Positions 56,388 through 64,000 of a stretch of 64,000 nt of DNA are shown piece by piece. The position numbers and the translations under genes are program-made. Under the pieces are notes generated by a model, which saw only the letters and a list, made by a program, of their open reading frames with translations, was not told where the DNA came from and searched no databases. This stretch comes from Whitmania pigra. Taxonomy: Eukaryota; Annelida; Clitellata; Hirudinida; Haemopidae. Location of the stretch: NCBI GenBank assembly GCA_021613335.1, contig JAJTWR010000067.1:1189501-1253500 (forward strand), given 5' to 3'. Each line of letters starts with the position of its first letter. Positions within the stretch are counted from its first letter, which is position 1.

Positions 56388-58651
56388 GTTATTGTTGTTG
56401 TTGTTGTTGTTGTTGTATAGTTATTATCCTTGGATTAAATTGTTCTTTACGCGTTTCCTCTTTTGAATAACTAAAAACTACTGGTAGAAATATATTCATT
56501 CACAAACTAACTTTAAATAAATTCGTATTTCTATTATATTGACATTAATATTGCTTCATTAATAAGACAATTTCACAATGCATTGTGTAAATAGTTTGTT
56601 TTTTTTTTATGTCATTTCGTATCATCATTATCATCATCATCATCATCATTATTATATAATTATACAACATTATATAATATCATCATTATATAATTATTAT
56701 AATAATTTCTCTTATTATAATTATAGTTAGTGTTATTGTTATTATTATTATCATTATTATTATTATTTATATTATTATTTGTAGTTATTATCGTGGGATA
56801 TACATCACTTGGGTTCTAATCGAGATAACAGCCTGTCTAAGTGTTTTGATGTTTACATTAATGGCTGATGGATGGTGCATTATTTCTAAGTGAGTCAATC
56901 CATAATGACGTCTGCTCCTTACGCTAATGATGCTCGAAAAGTGAGTAACTGAACTTTCTGGGCCAGCGAGGATTGGTGGTCATTGAGATGATGATAATGG
57001 TGATGATGATGATGAGGACCGCATCAACGATGATAATGTTTCCTGATGCAACAGGACTTCAAGATCAGTTCATGATGGAGGTTGACTGGGTTCAGTCGAA
57101 GATCAGGGAACTGGATCTGTCTTCCACTGAACTGTCGAACGAATGCCTCCTCCACGTCCTCACCACAATGCCAGGATTTACTCACCTCGGACTCGGTTAT
57201 TGCGAGTTCTTCGACGACAACGTGAGTGCAGCAACAGTATTCTCATTGCTAAAACGTAACATTGCAATTGCAAAATTTCTTAAGTAATGCTTCAGTATGA
57301 GTGCAATAATGTTATGCAAACAATAATTACAAACAAAGTGTAAAGGCTTCACCTTCAAATGTGACATTTCAGTCTTGACTCTTCCATTGCTATCATCGTT
57401 ACCGTCATCATCATCGTCGTCTTAATGCCGTTATCACCATCATCGTCAGCACTGCTGTCGTCGTCGTCATCATCATCATCATCATCATATAATAATTTAT
57501 TTATTTACTTGCTCAGATCATGGAGACCATGATAGAGAAGGGTAAGTTAGACTACATCAAGGCCATCGACGTCAGCTACACGGTCAACCTAAGCGAGGTG
57601 ACGATGCAGCGCTTCATAGGGCTCAAGGGCAGGAATTTGGAGGGGCTCATGGTCGTCGGGAAGCAGAAACTCACTGAGCAGTTCTTTCTCAATGTTATTC
57701 CGCTCACCAAGAGACTCAAGTTTTTATTTACTTTTGTATTCCTATTATGATTATTAAATTCCATTCTATTAGTAACATCCAATTTATGTTCAAATCAAGT
57801 AACGTTGTGAATTTATTTCATATTCAAAATATTGATATTTTGATTATTATTACCTAATAAACCTAATAAACCTAATATTACCTAATATTAAATTAGTATA
57901 TATTAACACTGTGTTATGATAATACATCACTATTAGTGTAACAATAGTCGCCAGCGTTCCTTGCTCCTATTCATCACACAGGGACAGAAATACAGAAGTA
58001 TTTTGTTATCACCATCAGGATCCTTGCTTGTGGTACTTGTAATGGCTGGTTCCTGAGGATGGGGGCGAGGGTTCACATAGATCAGATCATCATAGCCCTG
58101 TCACAGAACTGCAGTAAGCTGGAAAGACTCGAGGTCCAGTGGGATCCTGACACCATAAGGTCGTCTGACAACAGCAGCAAGTTTATCGACCAGTTGAGGT
58201 AATGTTTTGGGTTCTCTGACTTTTGCTCAAATGGCGATAGCTCACGTGGCAGTTGCGCACGTAGACTATTGCTCACATGGCCCATGTTGTTTTCCTCATT
58301 GATTGCAGTTATAATGTCGATATTTAATAATTAATAATAATAAATATTCAAAAGTTTATTGTTATTTTTAATATTCATCATTATTATAGATGTATATTTT
58401 TGGCTTTTTTTTGCTTTCAATTACATTTGATAATAATAATTATAATTATTACCAATGTTATTATGTTTATAATCGCCAGGTTAAAGTGCCCTCAACTGCG
58501 TTGTTTGACCCTGAGCGACGGCGAGTATTTCGAGATGGTTAAGTCCAACTTTGAGCGAGCGGACAGGAAGACTGTCGTCAGAACGACGACCAACTACTGC
58601 ACGAGCATCGTGTCGCTGCTTTCCTGCTACAAGGATCTCCTATTTAATTGA
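54019..58651 (+). CDS. F-box and leucine-rich-repeat protein (FipoQ-like)
   Basis: Eight exons: 54019-54066, 54130-54419, 55025-55215, 55729-55995, 57055-57221, 57517-57719, 58019-58198, 58480-58651 (1518 nt, 505 residues). The F-box (residues about 20-65) reads SHLPDTILLEIFKYLRLRDL followed by CRFAVVCKKWRSLAYDGRLW, so the protein should bind SKP1 and act as a substrate receptor of an SCF ubiquitin ligase. Degenerate LRRs follow (LRIINLYGISFVDDSHVEML, LDTLALNFCLRVKG, IRELDLSSTELSNECLL, LERLEVQWDPD). The C-terminus contains LRCLTLSDGEYFEMVKSNFE, ADRKTVVRTTT and a final YKDLLFN. These traits suggest the conserved FipoQ-type FBXL family, recalled but not verified. The donor after exon 6 (GTTTTT, 57720) is weak yet keeps phase. 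Confidence 0.9.
55561..55600 (+). repeat. Intronic copy of part of an F-box gene exon
   Basis: These 40 bases match 55923-55962 in exon 4 at all but two positions. The copy lies in the preceding intron, same orientation, and its similarity ends abruptly after AGAGGTGCAA. Confidence 0.93.
56280..56418. repeat. (ATT)n/(GTT)n microsatellite in an F-box gene intron
   Basis: ATTATTATT with GTT and CAT interruptions, ending in TTGTTGTTGTTG. Confidence 0.96.
56618..56786. repeat. ATC/ATT-rich degenerate repeat
   Basis: ATCATCATCATC, then TATAATTAT and ATTATTATT blocks, in the same intron as the repeat at 56280. Confidence 0.88.
57403..57490. repeat. (ATC)n/(GTC)n repeat just upstream of F-box exon 6
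   Basis: ATCATCATCGTCGTC blocks end about 25 bases before the exon acceptor at 57516. Confidence 0.88.
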
Positions 58652-59700
58652 TCATATCTACATCTTAATCCTTACTTTTCTATCTCCTTATGCCTCTCTT
58701 TCTCTCTTTTTTGATTCCTCCAATATTTTGCATTTTCCAGATTGGTTGTTCCACTTTTGTAAGATATTTTCGTCTTGTAAATTAGGCAAACGGGTGCTGA
58801 TTGGCAAACAGAGTCTGGTTCCAGTGTTTTCATCGGAAAGTTTAAGCTTCGTTTTCGACGGATAGTGACCATTAGGTCATAATAGCAATCGAAACGACAA
58901 CGACAACAATAATAATAGTTGGACTTAATGAAGCCGTTTGAACTGCTCTGAAGCGTGACGGTAATGAATAACATTTATAAACTTCCGTGAGGACGAGTCC
59001 GATTGTCCTTTTGTCCGACGTCTGTTCTTCCCTAACTTACCGCTCTCGTAGGAGTCACAGCTCGCCACACGCCGTTTGCATTTGTGAGTTTAGGAATCCG
59101 CCTCCAGTTAATATTCGACGACGATCTTTAAGTCAACACGACTGATTTTGCTCAATTTTGTTTGGTTGTTTAATCGTCGGCAGTTTGTCGACATGGGTTT
59201 TATTCCGCCCACCGTGTGGAAGAAATATAAATAGAACCGTAAAAAGAGGCAAATTTTGTCGGAACATCACGGGAAATTGCCTCTGCTTCAGAAAAATTGT
59301 CAAGTGACATAGTCACATCAAGTTCACATCAATGCTGTCACACCACACTCACGCAGACACAACAGACTGCAGATTACGGCACACAGAATCAAAAAGAATA
59401 AAATTGAAATCAAACAAAAATAAATTCAATGTACGTGTCGTTAAAACTTATCTTAAATTCAAGGCGATAAGGATAGCCACGCTTTAAAGCAGTTGCAAGT
59501 CAGCAGACGATTCAAAAACGGTTCACGGACACGATGAGGCCAAGCTGGGCACAGGCGGCGAGGGCAGTTCAAACTGACTCCGTAAATATCCATCCTGAAC
59601 TCGCAACAAGAAAGATAAATAAGAGAGACTTACACGAGGGAGACGTGCAAGAGCTCAGACGGAGTTAAGACTTTAGTTTTGTTTTTTGCCATGAACACAC
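58652..59700. other. Spacer between convergent F-box and DEPDC7-like genes
   Basis: 1.05 kb with no recognised exon. It holds both 3' untranslated regions. A plus-strand AATAAAAT near 59397 and others could end the F-box transcript. Confidence 0.55.
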
Positions 59701-62700
59701 TCAGAGCACATTCATGAAATATTTTTCAAAGAGGATGGAATGATGCTTAGCAAAGTTCTTGAGTCTCGATTTTTTCTCTTTAAGGGAGAGGTCAGTACTG
59801 TCGATGATGTGGTTCATGAGCTGGATGAGGCTCTCCTCCGTGCACTTGGTCTTCTGCTCTTCGTATTCGGACGGGCTCAAGCGCCGGCAGTAGGTGGCTG
59901 GGGAATTTGACGAATCGCCATCAATACGATGGCACTCAAAATATATGTCCAGATAAATAAATTAATATAATTAACAGTTCATTTTTGTCTGGGCATGTTC
60001 AACTTCTGAACTACTTGACAATGTATAAAAAACAAATTATTCACCAGTTTGTGGAAGGAATTCCCCATTGCAAGACCTTTTCGAAGCCAGGGCATCATTG
60101 ACCAAATTTTTCACATCAAGAGGGAGAGCACACAGCTCTTCCAGATTGTCAATCATGAAGCTCAGAAGATGAGAGGATTGGTGGATTGAAAGGGCTCCTT
60201 CCCTAATTATACAACCCTCGAAGCAGTCTACCAATGAGATTTGACTAGAGCCCTGTGAATGTCAGCAAAATATTTTCATATTTTCAGCAACACGTCCAAA
60301 AGTGAACCAAGTCAACTTGTAATATAACACTGCACAAAGACAAACAAACCTGCGTGCTTATGGTCGTGGATATGAATTTATTTTCCAGCATCTTCTTGCA
60401 ATCAAAGGATGCATCCATCCTGCAGAGCCTCATGAACAGCAGCAGATACACAACGTGATCCATCTGTCTCCATGGCAACAGGTGGAGGGACAGCTGCAAA
60501 GCCAGCTTCACCTCTTGGTACTTTCGCGAGTCCATCAGATTCAAAATTTGCAGGTGTAGATCATCGTTCCCGGTGGACCACAGGGGCTCGGGCAGAGCCC
60601 TGTGCCCGCCCACGATGGTGGAGAAAACCCTCGACTTGATGTCCTCGTCCCCGCGCAGCGAGACTTCCGATTTCCTTTCTTCCAGGCAGTGGAATCCGAA
60701 AAGCCAATCTCTCCTCTTCTTGCCTGGACGAGTTCCCATCCCGCGGGAACTCGGACGAGGGGAGCTGCTCTTTGCCTCTGAGAGGAGGTTGAGCAATTTG
60801 ATCGACACCGTCCACCAAACTTCTTCGATGCTTGCAGCAGAAATAAAATAAAACCGTATTAATATTATTATTGCCAACATCATTTTAATAATTGTGACTG
60901 GTGTGCAATATTTAGGTCAGCAATAGTTTCATTTTTGCTGAGACTGGTCGTATTAGTGGCTATTAGGCCCTTCGACCAGATAAATAAATAAATAAAATAA
61001 ATTACAAGTACATATAAATAACCTATATAAAACAACATCATTCAATGCATCTTAACTTCTAAAAAAATTACAAGTAACCTGGACTCGGAATCAATGACTT
61101 TCTTTAACAACAGACAGCAGTAATCTCCTGACACGGACTTGTGGGAAAGTAGTTCCACGTGACCCTTCAAAGGCAAGGTCATCGACCTGGTTTTCTCACT
61201 GGCGGTCGGATGCACCAAGGATTCGAGAAACGACAGGTCGACCGTTTGAAGAAGACGACTCAGAAGGGTCTGCCTGACGATGTCGTTGATTGTCGTGTCG
61301 AGGGTGAAGTCGTGGCGACGGCTCGAGGACGACAAGGATCCAGAATCTGAAAATAAGCAAATAATGAAAAATAAAAAAATTGATAAATGATGTCTGACTT
61401 ATTGTTAGAAATGACTAGCTTATGGACAAGAAGTGAGTTCATTAATTTGACAAACATTGCCATCAATAAACACAAAACACAATATATAAAACAACATCCA
61501 ATTATTTTCACAACTAATGCTAATATCAACCTAAGAACGACCATTAAGCACACAAAGACCTGTTGAGCATTTGTTTCTTCTTCCTGCAGTGTGAAGGTCG
61601 ACATGAACGATGTCCGAAGAATCGGAATTCAACGACGAAGGAGGTATGGGCAAAGGTGACGACGATGACGATGGCGCACTACAGGATGATGATGGAGCAC
61701 CATAAGATGATGATGATGATGATGGGGCAGCAGATGTCGATGAACTGGGAAGCGAAGAGAGAGATGACATGTAGTCCGACCCTGAGGAATTTGCTCGATC
61801 ATCCTGAGGAGCTGAGAAGTATGGAATTGAAAATGCAATGATAACAAAAATAATGTAATGTGCTTCATATAGTAATTATCATATTATTATTCATGTGGTT
61901 TCATAATATTATTTATGTAATTATCATAATGTTATTTATGTAATTATCATAATGTTATTTATGTGGTTACCATAATAATATTCAAGTAATTACCATATTA
62001 TTATCCATGTAATTATCATATTATTATTATTATCAAAATGAAAACAATGTTCATCATTCATCCAAAGAGTAATAATATTCCTCGACCTTACCACATAAGC
62101 CAACATGATTTCTGGTGGCAATATTCTTCTCATATTTGGTATCAGTAATTCTGAATGATGAATTCATTTCACATAAAATTAAAATTAACGTCAAGCTTGG
62201 AGCAGTTGCCCTTTCTCAACAATTTTAAGGAAAATTTTAAGCAGAGGCAATAAAGTAATGCAAGGTTAAAAACATTAATAATAATAATTATTATTATTAT
62301 CATTATTATAATCTATATATATATATATATATATTATACTATATAATATAATATATAATAAATGTATACTTATTATATAATCTTATTATATATATATATT
62401 ATACTACATATTATATATTATTATTATTATCCTATAAATATAAATAATAAAATAATTTTACACATGGGTGACCTAAACTTTTGATAAAGAAATGTGGTTC
62501 ATTACCTGCTTTCTATGGCATGTTTCTCATTGAGTTTCTCATCTTCCTCATCAGATGAAGAAAAATTGTTTTCAATCAAGTCCTTACTTGGCCTATGGAA
62601 TAAATTGAACTTAGAAGGCAGAAATGTCCTCTTCTTTTCTTTTTGACAGCTTAGCTCCTTCCCAGAGACAAATCTGTTCCTTTCTGAAAAGGCTGTTGAT

Positions 62701-63606
62701 TTAACAGACGTTTCTCTCACTTTTTGGTTGCATTTGGTTGAATTTAGCTCATTTTTGGGCCTTAAAATTTCACTCTGGGGCTTGCTAGGTGCACTCTGAC
62801 ACTGGAAAGCATCCAACCAGGACACATCATTTCTAGTGGCAGAGATTCTGTAAAGCTTTGTTGTATTGTCTTCAAAATCCTGCTTCAAAATATTGACCGG
62901 TTCAATCACTTGAGTTTTGAGAAGCAACTTGCAGACCTGGCATTATTCAGAAAATTATATTAGTTGAGATACAGCAGAGATGCCTTCAGGATACCATATT
63001 TCATGGCAACAATGTAATAAAATTACACAGATTTGTTATGCACACAGAATTATGATGGCTGACCTTTTACATGTAAAGTTGTTAATTACACTAACATTTT
63101 AAAATGAACACAGAACTACACTAGTTTTAGCAAATTATCATCTCGTAAAATTATTAAAACCATTTAATTTCTGAATAAACTGTAAAAAAAATCGATTCTT
63201 GCTTTGACAGCATTCTCTCTCGATATTGTTTTGTTGTTTGTCTGATGGCGAGGCTGACGAAGGTAGTTGTAAACGAGGGTCACCGCCTCGCTGCCGCTAA
63301 AACAGGAATCGTAACATTTCAGCCGTACTCTCTTCTGTTTTGCCTCAACATGAGTTCGAAAATAATCGACCAAATTGTTCCAGAACATGGTCGCTCGGAA
63401 AGGCGTATCTGGAAATTAAACTCCAACTATCAGCTTTTGTTGATGCATAGTGAAACGAGTCATTTCCTACTTGTAAAATTTTGATCGAGGGCATTGAAAC
63501 CAACTGAATTCTGTCCGCTATAGCAATGGAGAATTTTCTCGCGCGTTCGATCCAAACTCTTGGTCTCATACGACGGACCGGCGTTAATAACATTTGCGGA
63601 TTGCAT
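59701..63606 (-). CDS. DEPDC7: DEPDC7-like DEP-domain protein
   Basis: Nine exons: 63606-63471, 63408-63203, 62936-62506, 62151-62093, 61811-61560, 61346-61079, 60830-60350, 60252-60045, 59897-59701 (2238 nt, 745 residues; human DEPDC7 is about 510). The DEP domain spans exons 2-3: PFRATMFWNNLVDYFRTHVE, RLKCYDSCFSGSEAV, SRENAVKVCKLLLKTQVIEP and KLYRIS. Later segments match DEPDC7 in order: TLLSRLLQTVDLSFLESLV, VKLALQLSLHLLPWRQMDHV, SSHLLSFMIDNLEELCALP, TYCRRLSPSEYEEQK and SLKEKKSRLKNFAKHHSILF. It is longer than the human protein because of a charged linker (exon 3) and a Ser-rich, microsatellite-derived exon 5. DEP domains often mediate membrane or receptor contacts; this family's exact role is unclear. 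The exon 2 donor is probably GC. Start 63606 is the first ATG before a phase-consistent donor. Confidence 0.9.
61670..61735 (-). repeat. Coding (TCA)n/(TCG)n repeat in DEPDC7-like exon 5
   Basis: Plus-strand GACGACGATGACGATGG and GATGATGATGATGATGATG runs are read on the minus strand as a poly-serine stretch. This triplet class is common in the introns of this window but here is translated. Confidence 0.85.
62280..62440. repeat. AT-rich (TA)n/(TTA)n repeat in a DEPDC7-like intron
   Basis: ATATATATATATATATAT followed by TATAATATAATATATAAT blocks. Confidence 0.92.
62937..63202 (-). other. Candidate GC-AG intron in the DEPDC7-like gene
   Basis: The donor reads GCTGTCAAA followed by GCAAGA. Using this GC gives SRENAVKVCKLLLK, which aligns with DEPDC7 without a gap. 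A GT six bases earlier (GCT followed by GTCAAA) would also keep frame but would drop two conserved residues, so the call is not certain. Confidence 0.55.
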
Positions 63607-63793
63607 ATTCTTAAGCGATCAAAAATTTATCGGCTGGAAGCTTTTAAAAGTCGTCAGCAATCTTCCCGACGTCTGCCGCCGCTTCACGTTTAAAACTCGC
63701 CGAGGAAATAAACAGGTTCACATTTACATGATATTTTTTCAAAAAATATTTTTCCAGAATAACGTATAAGTCGTCGTCAAAATAAAAACTACA

Positions 63794-64000
63794 CTATTTT
63801 CTCGAGATTAACACAAAACACAACATCCAGACAAGAACGATTCCAGAGTGTGGTCCCAAAAATATCGGAGACGGCGACGCTTCCGAAACACCTAGAATTG
63901 AGAATGCAATTTAAATAAATTAATAAATTCTATATTTTGCATGTTTTAAGGAAACGAATAATTCTTACCGAGTCTGTTTTTCAATTCATCACTGAGCACC
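63794..64000 (-). CDS. C-terminal exons of an unidentified gene, cut by the window edge
   Basis: Exons 64000-63969 (incomplete at the 5' side) and 63891-63794 join in phase through a consensus donor (GTAAGA) and a pyrimidine-rich acceptor. The frame is the only open one in the first exon. The product ends VLSDELKNRLG, then VSEASPSPIFLGPHSG, a hydrophobic run IVLVWMLCFVLI and SRK before TAG at 63794-63796. Such an end could be a tail anchor, a last membrane helix or a GPI-attachment signal. The family is not recognised. The stop lies 187 bp upstream of the DEPDC7-like start, in tandem. Confidence 0.55.

Noticed and set aside
60561..60818. Alternative 85-codon frame in DEPDC7-like exon 7
   Set aside because: The overlapping frame shows the DEPDC7 signatures and joins in phase on both sides.

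Overview
This window is metazoan nuclear DNA. It is AT-rich, its genes are split by many short introns, and simple repeats are very frequent. The predicted proteins look like those of a lophotrochozoan-type invertebrate; an annelid such as a leech is possible, but that is an inference from style and gene content. Every gene model below was assembled by hand from splice sites, reading phase and remembered family features. Every model that lies wholly inside the window sums to a whole number of codons.

Layout: 0.8-2.8 kb, SPATA4-like CH-domain flagellar protein (-). 3.7-21.6 kb, a VEGFR/PDGFR-like receptor tyrosine kinase of 24 exons (-) whose introns are full of microsatellites. 21.6-29.0 kb, a gene-poor stretch of ATC, CATC, AAT and GAC repeats. 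From 29 kb on the genes are compact: UPF0193/C22orf23-like (+), hexosaminidase D (-), CMSS1 (+), a ZDHHC9/14/18-type palmitoyltransferase (-), an RPGR-like RCC1 protein (-), uracil-DNA glycosylase (+), an F-box/LRR protein (+), a DEPDC7-like protein (-), and the last two exons of one more minus-strand gene that runs off the right edge.

Two gene pairs (HEXD/CMSS1 and RPGR-like/UNG) are head to head with about 0.3 kb between start codons, so each probably shares a bidirectional promoter. C22orf23-like and HEXD converge with interleaved poly(A) signals. Three genes (SPATA4-like, C22orf23-like, RPGR-like) belong to families linked to cilia or flagella; the others are housekeeping or signalling genes with no evident joint pathway.

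The most notable signals are in splicing and mobile DNA. The ZDHHC gene holds a textbook U12-type AT-AC intron. Two introns (HEXD, RPGR-like) need GC-AG splicing to stay in frame, and a third (DEPDC7-like) is a candidate. A decayed hAT-like transposon with a near-perfect 8-bp target duplication sits in a HEXD intron. A 40-bp copy of an F-box gene exon lies in that gene's preceding intron. I found no new multi-gene system.
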